NCBI GenBank assembly: GCA_021287075.1
Contig: JAJTBD010000005.1
Location: forward strand, 62,001 to 126,000
DNA from: Micrococcales bacterium
GTDB taxonomy: Bacteria; Actinomycetota; Actinomycetes; Actinomycetales; Dermatophilaceae
Length of the DNA: 64,000 nt
Direction of reading: 5' to 3'
In this document: piece after piece, positions 33,291-44,645 of the stretch
Layout: every line of letters begins with the position of its first letter
Numbering within the stretch: the stretch's first letter is position 1
Translations under genes and position numbers: made by a program
The notes under the pieces: model-generated
Seen by the model: the letters and a program-made list of their open reading frames with translations, nothing else
What the model was told of the DNA's origin: nothing
Databases searched by the model: none

Positions 33291-34582
33291 GCGCCCGGCT
33301 GCGCTGGTGGGTGCCGGTGCTGCTGCTCTGGCTGGTGCTCTTAGCGACCGGGCTCGGCGTCGCCCGAGCGCTGCGCCATGACGCGCCCCCCGCCGACGTC
33401 GCGACCGCCAATGACATAGTCCAGACCACCCAGGCCCGGTGGCCCGCCCCCACTCGCGGCGACTATCCCTCTCACACACCGGATTTCACGGTCGTGGACG
33501 CAGACGGTCGGGTCCTGCTCGCCGAGGGCGCGGCGGTGGGCGACGCCGACCGGGCCTTCCGCGCGCGGGCGGCGACATTCCCCGTGACGGTGGACCGCGA
33601 ACGGGTCGGATCGGTCTATCTCATCGACCCCTATCCCGCCGCGGCCGCTAAGCGCCAGCGCACCGCGCTCACTGCCGTGCTGAACGCCCTCGCCGCCATC
33701 GGGCTCCTCGCCACTGTGTGGCTGCTCTGGCTGGACCGCCGGATCCTGGCACCCTTCCGGGAGCTGCGCGGCTTCGCCGACAAGGTCGCCCACGGCAACC
33801 TCGACGCGCCGCTGCGGGTCCACCGCGGCGATGCCTTCGGCGCCTTCTCCGAGAGCTTTGACATCCTGCGCACCGAGCTCGGCCGGTCCCGTGAGCGCGA
33901 GACCGAGGCGCGCGAGAGCCGCAAGCACCTGGTGACCTCGCTCAGCCACGACATCCGCACGCCGCTGGCGACCATCGAGGCGACCACCGAGCTGCTGCGA
34001 CTCGGCGACCCCGACCCCCGGCTCGGCGTGATCGCCGACAAGGCCCGCCAGATCGAGCAGCTGACCCAGGAGCTCTTCGACGCCAACGCCGACGAGCTCG
34101 AGCAGCTGCCGGTCGAGCTGGCCACCGTGGGCAGCGAGGAGATCGCCGCGATCCTGCGCGAGGTCGATGACACGGGGTGGATCGCGGAGTGCGCCCTGCC
34201 GGAGGTGATGGTGGTCGCCGACCGGCATCGCCTGCGCCAGGTCGCCGACAACATCCTCGGCAACGCCCGCAAATACGGCGCAGCCCCGGTGACCGTGGTC
34301 GGATCCCTCGCCGACGAGCTGCTCACCCTCCGCGTCCGCGACCACGGCGCAGGCGTGCCAGAAGCCGAGCTACCGCTGGTCACCCGCCGTCACTACCGCG
34401 CCGCCAATGCCGCCGGCCACCGCGGGCAGGGCCTGGGCCTGCACACCGCGGCCGCCCTCATGGAGCGCATGGGCGGCGACCTCGCCGTCGACAATGTGCC
34501 TGGTGGCTTCGAGGTGACCCTCACCCTCGCGTGCGCCGAGCGCGAGCACGACCCGCGTCGACACTCTTTCGGAAGGGTTTAG
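33287..34582 (+). CDS. sensor histidine kinase
   Basis: 431 residues. Transmembrane helices at about 8-28 and 126-149 enclose a short extracellular sensor region of about 95 residues. A HAMP-like linker leads to the H box LSHDIRTPL (phospho-acceptor H221), the N box DNILGNARKYG and the G box GQGLGLHTAA. It starts at a GTG overlapping the response regulator stop. The small sensor and the adjacent MacB-like exporter resemble antimicrobial- or envelope-stress-sensing systems; the signal is unknown. Confidence 0.92.
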   Translation: MSARLRWWVPVLLLWLVLLATGLGVARALRHDAPPADVATANDIVQTTQARWPAPTRGDYPSHTPDFTVVDADGRVLLAEGAAVGDADRAFRARAATFPVTVDRERVGSVYLIDPYPAAAAKRQRTALTAVLNALAAIGLLATVWLLWLDRRILAPFRELRGFADKVAHGNLDAPLRVHRGDAFGAFSESFDILRTELGRSRERETEARESRKHLVTSLSHDIRTPLATIEATTELLRLGDPDPRLGVIADKARQIEQLTQELFDANADELEQLPVELATVGSEEIAAILREVDDTGWIAECALPEVMVVADRHRLRQVADNILGNARKYGAAPVTVVGSLADELLTLRVRDHGAGVPEAELPLVTRRHYRAANAAGHRGQGLGLHTAAALMERMGGDLAVDNVPGGFEVTLTLACAEREHDPRRHSFGRV

Positions 34583-34621
34583 GGAAGTCGTAAGGATCTG
34601 CGCGCCGCCCCTCCGTAGCGT
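34579..34621 (+). promoter_or_regulatory. promoter of the ABC exporter with possible response-regulator box
   Basis: TTAGGGAA (34579-34586) and GTAAGGAT (34590-34597) are imperfect direct repeats 11 bp apart, the spacing used by OmpR-family activators. They lie at and above the -35 position of a TAGCGT -10 (34616-34621), itself 7 nt before the ATG at 34629. Binding by the neighbouring regulator is inferred. Confidence 0.5.
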
Positions 34622-34628
34622 CGTCGTC

Positions 34629-35462
34629 ATGACCAGCACCGTGAACCGCAGGCAGCCCGCGACGGCGACCACGTCGGACCCGGTGATCCTGGCGAGCAAT
34701 GTCTCCAAGACCTTTGCCCACGAGGGCGTCCAGCAGCACGTCCTGACCAACCTCGACCTCGCCATCCGGACCGGTGAGTATGCCGTGGTCATGGGCCCCT
34801 CCGGCGCCGGCAAGTCCACGCTCCTGCACGTCCTCAGCGGGATGGACGCGCCGACCCTCGGACGGGTGCGGGTGAGTGACACCGAGATCGCCGACCTCTC
34901 ACCGCGGGCGCTGACCGAGTTCCGGCGCCACCACTGTGGATTCGTCTTCCAGCAGATCCAGCTCCTCGATGCGCTCTCCGTGCTCGACAACGTCCTCGCC
35001 GTCGGGCTCCTCGCCGACCGCAACCGGCGCCGGGTCGTCACCCGGGCCCGCGAGCTGCTGGCCCGCGTCGGCATCGACGAGGCCACCCAGCGCAAATTTC
35101 CCGGGATGCTCTCTGGCGGCGAGGCCCAGCGGGTCGCCGTCGTGCGCGCCCTCGTCAACGAGCCCGACGTCGTCTTCGCCGACGAGCCGACCGGCCAGCT
35201 CAACAGCGAGTTCTCCCGGGCCGTGCTCGACCTGCTCAGCCAGGTCAACGCCGGCGGCCAGACCGTCCTGATGGTCACCCACGACGTCCGCTCGGCGCTG
35301 CGCGGCGATCGCGTGCTCTATCTCCGGGACGGTGCGATCAGAGGCGAGTGCGTGCTCGGGCGGCGTGCGCCGTCAGGCAACCACACGGCATACGACCTGG
35401 TGGCGGACGACGAGCGGCGACTGACCCGGCTCACCGGCTTCCTCGACGAGATGGGGTGGTGA
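34629..35462 (+). CDS. ABC transporter ATPase (MacB/LolD family)
   Basis: 277 residues. Walker A GPSGAGKST, Q-loop FVFQQIQLLDALSVLDN, signature LSGGEAQRVAVVRAL, Walker B DVVFADEPTGQLNSE and H-loop MVTHDVRSAL. The LLDALSVLDN and DEPTGQLNS sequences are those of ATPases paired with FtsX-type permeases. A C-terminal extension of about 50 residues follows the core. The stop overlaps the permease start (GTGA). Confidence 0.93.
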   Translation: MTSTVNRRQPATATTSDPVILASNVSKTFAHEGVQQHVLTNLDLAIRTGEYAVVMGPSGAGKSTLLHVLSGMDAPTLGRVRVSDTEIADLSPRALTEFRRHHCGFVFQQIQLLDALSVLDNVLAVGLLADRNRRRVVTRARELLARVGIDEATQRKFPGMLSGGEAQRVAVVRALVNEPDVVFADEPTGQLNSEFSRAVLDLLSQVNAGGQTVLMVTHDVRSALRGDRVLYLRDGAIRGECVLGRRAPSGNHTAYDLVADDERRLTRLTGFLDEMGW

Positions 35463-37804
35463 CAGTGGGCGCCATTGGGCTGCTCGTGCGGCGCTATCTG
35501 CGCAAGGGGCGCGCCCAGCTCATCGTCGTCGGGCTGCTCGCGGCATTCGCCGGGGCGATGCTCAACCTGGCCGCACTGTGTGCCTTCCGTTATCCGCAGA
35601 TGATTGACGAGCAGGCTGCGCGGCTCCGGACGCCTGAGCTCCAGGTGCTGGCCGCGTCGGCCGTCGCCACACGCGCGGTGGATGTCCTGCGCGCCGAATC
35701 CGCTGTCACCACAGTCGAATCAACGCAGCGCCTGGGGGAGTATGCGACCCTGCCGCTCGGCGACGCCACCGTCGACAGCCTGGTCGTCTATCTCGATCTC
35801 GACAACCCCTCGTATCTGGGCCAGACCACCGTCCTCGAGCGCGACGACGCGGGCGTCACCGACCCCGTCTATCTGCCCTATCTCTTCAAGTCCAACGGCG
35901 GCTATGCGGTCGGCGACGACTTCACGATCACGACTCCGCGCGGCACGCGGACCTTCCACGTCGCCGGCTTCACGACCAACCTCTATCTCGGCTTCCTCAC
36001 CATGGGCGCCATCGGCATCGGCCTCCCCAGCGAGGGGTATGCCGCGCTGGCCGACTCCCCGCAGCCGCCCTATCCGACCTCGATCGTGCAGGCGAGGATC
36101 GGCGACAAGGCTGCGATCAACGCGATCTCGGCCCGTGTCGCCGAGCAGCTCTCGGCAGCCAACGACACGATGCCCCCCACGTGGACCTGGGACTGGGAGA
36201 TGCTGCGGACCGCGGCGCTGACCGGCCCGGGCATCTATGCCGTCAGCCTCGTCGGATTCACCCTCGTCGTCGTGCTCGTCGTGCTCATGGTCGTGTGGTT
36301 CTGGATCCGCGGGACGATCGCCAACGACCTGCGCGCACTGGGCGTGCTCGCGACGGTGGGGACGCCGGCGCGACAGGTCCTCGCGGCATTCGCCCTGCCG
36401 CCAGCGATCGTGGTGGCCATCGGTGCGCTCGCGGGTGTCGCTGTGTCGTATGCCGCCGTGCCCGTCGTGGCCACATCGCTCGCCGGGCAGACTGGGCTGC
36501 CGTGGAGCCCTGGTGTCGACGTCGTCTCCGGCCTCGTGATCGCGGCGCTCCTCGCGTTGTGCGCGCTCGCCCTCGCCGGGCTCGCCGCGCTGCGGGTGCT
36601 GCGGCTGCGGCCGGTCGAGGCGCTGGCCGGCGGGCACCGGTCGCGCAGTTTCCGCCGGACGCTGCTGCCGCTGGCCGGCACGCGGGGCAACCTGCACCTG
36701 CTGCTCGGCATCAAGCAAGGCCTGGCCCACCGCGCCCAGAGCGTCATGGTGCTCGGCGTGCTGGTGGTCGTGTCGTTCGCCGCGATGGCGTCGGCGTCCC
36801 TCTTCACCAACGCCGTCTCCGACCGGCACGGCTTCATGCAGCTGCTCGTCGGCGACCTCGGCGAGGTCGCGGCCGTCGCCACCCAGGATGCCGACCGCGG
36901 CGACCTGCTGGAGCGCATCGACGCCATCCCGGGGGTCCAGCGGGCGGTCTACAAGGACTACCTGCAGGGGACGGTCGGCGGCGTCCGTGGCGGGTTGGTC
37001 ATCATGGATGACTTTGCCGCCCAGCGCTATTCGTCGGTCTTCGAGGGCCGAGAGCCCAAGCATCCCAACGAGATCGCCCTCGGCGCACCCCTGGCGGACC
37101 AGGCGGGCGTGGGTCTCGGCGACCATGTCGAGCTCAGCGTCGGGCCGCGGTCCCAGGACTATCTCGTTGTGGGCAAGATCGCGACCGTGCAGTACGCCGG
37201 CATGCGGGCCAATGTCACCACCGGTGGCTATCAGCGGCTCGTCCCCGACCACGCACACCACGACATCGACATCCAGCTCGCCGACGACGCGTCGCCCGCT
37301 GCTGTCGCCAACCAGGTCTCGACTGTGGCCGGTGACCGGCTTTTCTCGGTGACCAACCAGCGGCAGAGTCTCGACAGCCAGTTCGCCGTCTATCTCCAGA
37401 TGATGCGCATCCTCGCGTGGGGCATCCTGACAGTCACCGTGCTCGTCACCGGGCTGGTCGTGGGGCTGATGGTGAGCACCCTGCTCGCGGCCGAGCGCTC
37501 GTCGTTCGGCGTGCGCAAGGCGCTGGGCTTCACCGGCTCCCAGCTGCTCCGGCAGCTCGTGGCCTCCTATCTGCCGCTCGCCGTGGCCGGTGCCGTCGTG
37601 GGCTGCGTCATCGGGTGGTTCCTCGTGCCCCGACTCCTCGGTGTGTCGCTGACGAGCATCGGCCTGGCCAACGCCTCCTTCACGATCGCGCCCGCCCTGG
37701 CCGTCGGCATCGCGCTGGTGCTGATCGCCGTCGCCGGCCTCACCGCCGCCCTCGGCGCCAGCCCACTCCTGCGGCGCGAGGCCCTCGACCTCATGGCGGG
37801 CTGA
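35459..37804 (+). CDS. FtsX/MacB-type ABC transporter permease
   Basis: 781 residues with two FtsX domains: an N-terminal helix, a large extracellular segment (about 45-245), a four-helix block (about 255-420), a second soluble segment and a final block of helices (about 650-775). The FtsX-like ALGVLATVGTPARQVLAAFA and RKALGFTGSQLLRQLVASYL coupling-helix regions are visible. The GTG at 35459 overlaps the ATPase stop. Such pairs export peptides or lipids or drive mechanotransmission; under the preceding two-component system a role in antimicrobial peptide resistance is plausible, not shown. Confidence 0.9.
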   Translation: MTVGAIGLLVRRYLRKGRAQLIVVGLLAAFAGAMLNLAALCAFRYPQMIDEQAARLRTPELQVLAASAVATRAVDVLRAESAVTTVESTQRLGEYATLPLGDATVDSLVVYLDLDNPSYLGQTTVLERDDAGVTDPVYLPYLFKSNGGYAVGDDFTITTPRGTRTFHVAGFTTNLYLGFLTMGAIGIGLPSEGYAALADSPQPPYPTSIVQARIGDKAAINAISARVAEQLSAANDTMPPTWTWDWEMLRTAALTGPGIYAVSLVGFTLVVVLVVLMVVWFWIRGTIANDLRALGVLATVGTPARQVLAAFALPPAIVVAIGALAGVAVSYAAVPVVATSLAGQTGLPWSPGVDVVSGLVIAALLALCALALAGLAALRVLRLRPVEALAGGHRSRSFRRTLLPLAGTRGNLHLLLGIKQGLAHRAQSVMVLGVLVVVSFAAMASASLFTNAVSDRHGFMQLLVGDLGEVAAVATQDADRGDLLERIDAIPGVQRAVYKDYLQGTVGGVRGGLVIMDDFAAQRYSSVFEGREPKHPNEIALGAPLADQAGVGLGDHVELSVGPRSQDYLVVGKIATVQYAGMRANVTTGGYQRLVPDHAHHDIDIQLADDASPAAVANQVSTVAGDRLFSVTNQRQSLDSQFAVYLQMMRILAWGILTVTVLVTGLVVGLMVSTLLAAERSSFGVRKALGFTGSQLLRQLVASYLPLAVAGAVVGCVIGWFLVPRLLGVSLTSIGLANASFTIAPALAVGIALVLIAVAGLTAALGASPLLRREALDLMAG

Positions 37805-37833
37805 GCCTGCGGGGTGCGCGGAACGCGCCCCGG

Positions 37834-38367
37834 TCAGGCGAGGGCGGGGTCGGTGTCCTGGGGGAGATGGCGACTGCGGCTGACCCTGATGACGAAGGCG
37901 ACGATCCCGATGAGGAAGCCGGCGACGAGCAGCACGGCGAAGACCACCGGCAGCTCACCCTGTGGGCGGGGGGCGGCGACGCCGATGGCGATGTCGACGC
38001 CGGTCATCAGCAGCACCATGAGCGCCGCGAACCACATCATGTCCTCGCGGAACACCCGTTCGAAGCGCACGAGCTGAGCCGGCGTCTCGAGCCACTACTC
38101 CTTGTGTCGGATGTTGATGCGGTCCGGCCACACGAGGCACAGCCTTGAGAGCCAGATCATCGGATAGGCGAAGACCACTGGCATCAGCAGGGCGAACCAC
38201 AGCTGCCCCGTGCGGCTCGACCAGCCATCGGGAACGCTGCCCCAGCTCCAATGTGTGGGGACCCGCTCGGGGAGGGTAAACCACTGCCACACCAGCGCCG
38301 CCAGCCAGAGCAGAGTGGCCACCGACAGCGCGACCTTGGGTGCTGCGCCCGCTGGCTCACGCGGCAT
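37834..38367 (-). pseudogene. DUF1648 membrane protein interrupted by an in-frame TAG
   Basis: From ATG 38367 (ribosome binding site GGAGG, 9 nt before it) the frame gives a helix (ALSVATLLWLAALVW), the DUF1648 motif LPERVPTHWSWGSVPDGW and a second helix, up to WPDRINIRHKE; then a TAG (38095-38097) stands where relatives have Tyr (HKEYW). The same frame continues WLETPAQLVRFERVFREDMM with two more helices to 37834, without shift. A single base change would restore about 177 residues. So this is one gene with a nonsense codon, not two genes. Sequencing error or readthrough cannot be excluded. Confidence 0.82.
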
Positions 38368-38530
38368 ACCCTTTGCCTCCTCTGCCGTCGCCTGTCGTCG
38401 AGCCTCACGCCTCGCCAGTCCTCCCCAGACATTCGGCCGCCATCCCAGCAACCTCGATGGCGGTCGTGGGAGCGCATACCGAGGCTCCCGCACACCCCTG
38501 CGGAGGGTGTCTGCACGGGTCAGGTTTGTC

Positions 38531-38536
38531 TAGCGT
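38531..38536 (+). promoter_or_regulatory. -10 hexamer of the large catalase gene
   Basis: TAGCGT, about 40 nt before the ATG at 38576; unlike most promoters here it has a leader with a ribosome binding site (CAAGGAAAGG). The rest of the 208-nt divergent gap holds a short ACACCC/GGGTGT stem (38492-38510) and nothing else recognised. Confidence 0.45.
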
Positions 38537-38575
38537 CAGAGATGGAACCCCTGCCACGCAAGGAAAGGCACCTCG

Positions 38576-40675
<2,100 letters not shown>

Positions 40676-40746
40676 TCGGCCTCCGGCGGCACCTTGAGGG
40701 GGCGGCGCTCCCAACCGGGTGTGGGAGGAGCGCCCGGACCACGCAG

Positions 40747-40785
40747 AGGTATGCCGCGCAGCCAGTCTGGTTGCGCGGCATACCT
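40747..40785. terminator. F-type hairpin between convergent katE and siderophore operon
   Basis: AGGTATGCCGCGCAGCCAG (40747-40765) pairs with CTGGTTGCGCGGCATACCT (40767-40785), 18 of 19. It is followed by TTTT on the plus strand and can terminate transcription from both sides. Its arms are almost identical to those at 45647-45683. Confidence 0.75.
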
Positions 40786-40794
40786 TTTGGTGCA

Positions 40795-41574
40795 TCAGAG
40801 CGGAGGCAGGACCAACGGCGCGCCCGTGTCGGGGTCAGCCACGATGCGCGCGCGCAGACCAAACGTCTGCTCGACCCGGTCCGGGGTCAGGACGGCTGCG
40901 GGGGCGCCCTGGGCGATGACCCGGCCGTCGCGCATCATGACCAGGTCGTCGGCGAACGCCGCAGCCTGGCCGAGGTCGTGCATGATCGCCACGACGGTGC
41001 GGCCGCTGTCGCGCAAGCTGGTGCACAGCTCCAGCACCTCATGCTGGTGGGCGATGTCGAGGAAGGTCGTGGGCTCGTCGAGCAGCACGACCGGGGTGTC
41101 CTGGGCGAGGACGAGCGCCAGCCAGACGCGCTGCCGCTGCCCGCCGGACAGCTCGGCGACCGGCCTGTCGGCGATCTCCTCCGTGCCTGTCTGCGCGAGC
41201 GCGGCCTGGATGGCGCGGGCGTCGTCACTGGCCGAGCTGCGGAGGAGTGAGTGATAGGGATAGCGCCCGCGCGCCACGAGTTCACGCACCGTGATCTGCT
41301 CTGGCACAACGGGATTCTGGGGGAGCGTGGCCACCGTGCGGGCGGCCTCCTTGGGCCGGTATGCCGTCAGCGGCCTGCCGTCGAGCGTCACCTCTCCGCG
41401 CCTGGGCCGCAGGGCGCCGCCGAGACCCTTGAGCAGGGTCGACTTGCCGCACCCGTTGGGTCCGACGACCGCGGTGAGGGCGGCCGGCCGGAAGCCGATG
41501 GTGACGTCGCGGCATACCTCCTCACGGTGATAGCCGAGCGCCAGGTCGGTGCACGAGAGGACGGTGTCGGTCAT
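40795..41574 (-). CDS. iron-siderophore ABC transporter ATPase (FepC type)
   Basis: 259 residues. Walker A GPNGCGKSTLLK, signature LSGGQRQRVWLALVLAQDT, Walker B VVLLDEPTTFLDI and H-loop AIMHDLGQAAAFADDL are those of FepC/FhuC ATPases. ATG 41574 overlaps the stop of the permease gene (ATGA). Last gene of the iron-uptake operon. Confidence 0.93.
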   Translation of the reverse strand: MTDTVLSCTDLALGYHREEVCRDVTIGFRPAALTAVVGPNGCGKSTLLKGLGGALRPRRGEVTLDGRPLTAYRPKEAARTVATLPQNPVVPEQITVRELVARGRYPYHSLLRSSASDDARAIQAALAQTGTEEIADRPVAELSGGQRQRVWLALVLAQDTPVVLLDEPTTFLDIAHQHEVLELCTSLRDSGRTVVAIMHDLGQAAAFADDLVMMRDGRVIAQGAPAAVLTPDRVEQTFGLRARIVADPDTGAPLVLPPL

Positions 41575-42554
41575 GCGAGTCCCTTCCGCCAGGTGAGGGC
41601 GAGGAGTGCGGCCAGATAGGCGCCGCCCAGGCCTGCAGTGAGGACGCCGACGGGCAGGCCTGAGGCCCGGGGCGACTGGGCCGCAATGAGATCGGCGCCG
41701 CTCAGCACGACGGCGCCGACGGCGGCCGACAGGGGCAGACGCCAGCCGGTGCCCCCGGCCAGATATCGCGCGATCTGCGGCGCGGTGAGGCTCACAAAGG
41801 CGATGGGGCCGGCCGCGGCGACCGCGCCTGCGGTGAGCAGCACGCCCAGGACGATGGCGAGGGTGCGGGTCCGCTCGGCCTGCCCGCCGAGACCGTCGGC
41901 CAGCTGGTCGCCCAGCTCGAGCAGTGTCAGTCGTCGGGAGAGGGCCCCCGCGGCAACGCCGAGGACGACCGCCGTCACAGCAGCCGTCGCGGCGTGCTCC
42001 CAGCCGCGGGCGTTGAGGGAGCCCGCGAGATATCCGGCCAGGCTGCTCGCCTGCTCGCGCAGGGTCATGGTCACGGCATACTGCGTGAGCGCGGTGGAGA
42101 CGGCTGCGATGCCGACGCCGGCGAGGACGAGCGGCCCCACCGCCCGGTATCCGGATCCCGTTGCGAGCCAGGCGATGACGGCGGCGAGCCCGGCTCCGGC
42201 GAGCGCGCCGACCCAGCCCGGCGACCCAGGGGCGAAGAGGGTGGCGGCGGCAGCCCCGGCGCCCGCCCCGGCGGTGATGCCGATGACGTCCGGACTGCCG
42301 AGCGGGTTGCGGGTGGCGGACTGCATGAGCGCCCCGGCCATCCCCAGCGCGGCCCCCGCACCGAGTGCCGTGACCAGCCGTGGTCCGCGCAGTCTGGTGG
42401 CCACGATCCGGGAGCGCCCGTCGAGCCCACCCGTGACCAGGTCGCCGAGCTCGGCCAGCGACAGCCCGAGTCTCCCAAAAGTCAGGGTGCCGACGGCGAT
42501 CGCCGCCAGGGTCCCCAGGAGTGCCCCCAGGACCAGGGCAGGGCGCGCTCTCAT
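41571..42554 (-). CDS. iron-siderophore ABC transporter permease (FecCD family)
   Basis: 327 residues with about nine to ten hydrophobic helices. The FecCD motifs LRGPRLVTALGAGAALGMAGALMQSATRNPLGSPD (read in part) and AGPIAFVSLTAPQIARYL are clear. It overlaps both neighbours by 4 nt (ATGA) and pairs with the permease gene at 42551. Confidence 0.93.
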   Translation of the reverse strand: MRARPALVLGALLGTLAAIAVGTLTFGRLGLSLAELGDLVTGGLDGRSRIVATRLRGPRLVTALGAGAALGMAGALMQSATRNPLGSPDVIGITAGAGAGAAAATLFAPGSPGWVGALAGAGLAAVIAWLATGSGYRAVGPLVLAGVGIAAVSTALTQYAVTMTLREQASSLAGYLAGSLNARGWEHAATAAVTAVVLGVAAGALSRRLTLLELGDQLADGLGGQAERTRTLAIVLGVLLTAGAVAAAGPIAFVSLTAPQIARYLAGGTGWRLPLSAAVGAVVLSGADLIAAQSPRASGLPVGVLTAGLGGAYLAALLALTWRKGLA

Positions 42555-43555
42555 GCCGCGACCGCCCCGCGACGCACAAGGACCAGCAGGGCGACGCCAC
42601 CGAACAGTGCAGTCAGGACCCCGACCTGGACCTCCTCGGGCCGGGCGACGACCCGGCCGGCGATGTCACCGAGGAGCAGCAGTGCGGGCCCGAGCAGTGC
42701 GGCCGCCGGCAGCAGGAGGCCGTGGTCCCGGCCCACCAGTGCCCGGGCCACGTGCGGTGCGGCCAGGCCCAGGAAGAGGATCGGTCCCGCCGCGGCAGTC
42801 GCCGCAGCGGCGAGGAGTGCGGTCGCGGTCAGTGCGAGCAGGCGGGTGCGCCCGGGCCGCGCGCCTAGCGAGGCGGCCACGTCGTCGCCCAGCGCGAGGG
42901 CGTTGAGCGGACGCACGAGGGCACCGGCGAGCGCGGCGCCCAGCGTCGCCACGAGCACTGGGCCGAGGGTGGGCAGCCCGTTGTTGAGCGAGCCGATGGC
43001 CCAGAAGCGATATGAGTCAAAGGTTCTGGGGTGGGTCAGCGTCACACCCTGCACGTAGGCGCCCAGCAGGGCGGTGACGACGGCGCCCGCCAGGATCACG
43101 CGCATGGGGACCAGCCCGCTGCGTCCGCCGCCCATGAGCATGACCAGGCCGAGGGCCGCCAGCGCGCCGGGGACCGCCACCCAGACCGCGCTCCCGAGCC
43201 CGAGGAAGGCCGTGGCCGTGACGATCGCAGCGGCCGCGCCGGCCGTCGCGCCCAGCAGGCCGGGGTCGCCGAGCGGGTTGCGGGTCGCGGTCTGCGCCAG
43301 CACGCCGGACATGCCCAGCGCCGCCCCCGCAAACAGGCCGACAACCGTGCGCGGCCAGCGGCTGTCAATGACGGCGGCGACCGCCGGGTCGCCCGTGCCA
43401 CGCAGTCCGTCGACGACGTCGGACAGGGGCATTGCCCGGGACCCGAGAGCGAGGCTGGCCAGGCACAGCACGGCTAGGCCCGCCGTCAGCGCGAGAAGCG
43501 CGACGGCGGGCCGGCGCCGGGTGCCGCAGTCAGCCAACCTTGGCCACCGCCGCAT
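42551..43555 (-). CDS. iron-siderophore ABC transporter permease (FecCD family)
   Basis: About 334 residues, a second FecCD permease: RWPRTVVGLFAGAALGMSGV, ATRNPLGDPGLLGA and AGPILFLGLAAPHVARALVG. The two permeases form a heterodimeric channel. The start is uncertain: ATG 43555 and ATG 43570 are both in frame and both overlap the binding-protein gene; the shorter overlap was taken. Confidence 0.9.
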   Translation of the reverse strand: MRRWPRLADCGTRRRPAVALLALTAGLAVLCLASLALGSRAMPLSDVVDGLRGTGDPAVAAVIDSRWPRTVVGLFAGAALGMSGVLAQTATRNPLGDPGLLGATAGAAAAIVTATAFLGLGSAVWVAVPGALAALGLVMLMGGGRSGLVPMRVILAGAVVTALLGAYVQGVTLTHPRTFDSYRFWAIGSLNNGLPTLGPVLVATLGAALAGALVRPLNALALGDDVAASLGARPGRTRLLALTATALLAAAATAAAGPILFLGLAAPHVARALVGRDHGLLLPAAALLGPALLLLGDIAGRVVARPEEVQVGVLTALFGGVALLVLVRRGAVAA

Positions 43556-44558
43556 CGATGAGGGCGGCATAGCGGTCCATGACCCACGGCACGGTCAGGG
43601 GGTTGATCTCGGAGGTCGCCGTCACCAGGGAGGTGTCGGCCGAGGTGACCACGGAGCCGCGCTTGACCGCCGGGATCGCGGCATACAGCGGCTGCGCCTC
43701 GATCTTGGTGCGGGAGGCCTCGTCCATGTAGAAGGTGAAGAACAGGTCGGCGTCCTTGAGCTTGGAGGCGTTCTCCAGCCCGATGACGGCCGACATGGTG
43801 CCCGGCTCCTCCTTGAAGGTGCTGACGACGGGATCCGTTGTCAGGCCGAGCTTCTCGACGAATGCCGCGCGCTGCTCGGCAGGCAGGAAGACCCCGAGAG
43901 TGCCCGGGCCGGTGTTGTAGGCATAGACAAAGCTCTTGCCTGCCCAGTCCGGGTGCGCGTTGGCGGTCTTGGTGAAGAGCGCGTCGAGGTCCTTGATCTC
44001 CTGCTCGGCCTCGGCCGACTTGCCCAGGGCCTTGCCCACGGTGCGGATCTGCTCGTCCCACTCGACGGTCCACGGCTGCTTGGCATAGGCGACCGTGGGC
44101 GCGATCTCGCTGAGCTGCTTGTACTGCTCGGCGGTGACGCCCGACCAGGGGGCGATGATCACGTCGGGCTCGAGCTCCAGCACCTTTTCGATGTCGAGCT
44201 CGTTGGCTCCGGTGATGAGCTCGGGGGCGGTGCCGCCCTGCTCCTTGACCGCCTCAGCGACCCACGGCAGCTGACCCGATTTGTCTGCGCCCCAGTCATA
44301 TCGCTCGGTGCCGACAGGGGTCACGCCGAGCGCGATGGCCGTCTCGGCGCTGCCCATGCCGAGCGTGACGACGCGCTTGGGGGCGGCGGGGATCTCGGCC
44401 TTGCCGAGGGCGTGGGTGATGGTCACCGGGAAGCCCGAGCCTCCGGCCGCCGTGCTGGTGCCAGTGGCCTCGCCGGAGCTGGATTCACCGCTCCCACAGG
44501 CGGCCAGCGAGGCGGCGACCAGGGTGGCCAGGGCGGTGATGCGCAGGGTGTGACGCAT
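43530..44558 (-). CDS. iron-siderophore ABC transporter substrate-binding lipoprotein
   Basis: 342 residues. Signal peptide with lipobox LAAC (Cys21), then a Ser/Gly-rich linker and a periplasmic-binding fold of the FepB/FhuD class (ITHALGKAEIPAAPKRVVTL, ELEPDVIIAPWSGVTAEQYK, INPLTVPWVMDRY). Anchored outside the membrane, it captures ferric siderophore for the permeases. A good ribosome binding site (GAAAGGA) precedes ATG 44558. No siderophore biosynthesis genes are in the window, so imported siderophores may come from elsewhere. Confidence 0.93.
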   Translation of the reverse strand: MRHTLRITALATLVAASLAACGSGESSSGEATGTSTAAGGSGFPVTITHALGKAEIPAAPKRVVTLGMGSAETAIALGVTPVGTERYDWGADKSGQLPWVAEAVKEQGGTAPELITGANELDIEKVLELEPDVIIAPWSGVTAEQYKQLSEIAPTVAYAKQPWTVEWDEQIRTVGKALGKSAEAEQEIKDLDALFTKTANAHPDWAGKSFVYAYNTGPGTLGVFLPAEQRAAFVEKLGLTTDPVVSTFKEEPGTMSAVIGLENASKLKDADLFFTFYMDEASRTKIEAQPLYAAIPAVKRGSVVTSADTSLVTATSEINPLTVPWVMDRYAALIDAAVAKVG

Positions 44559-44645
44559 GGGGTCCTTTCGGTATGCCGCGAGGACAGCGGCGGGGCTGCG
44601 GCGCCGTCGGTGCGCCGGTGGTGGGGCGGGCTGGGAGAGCTGGGC

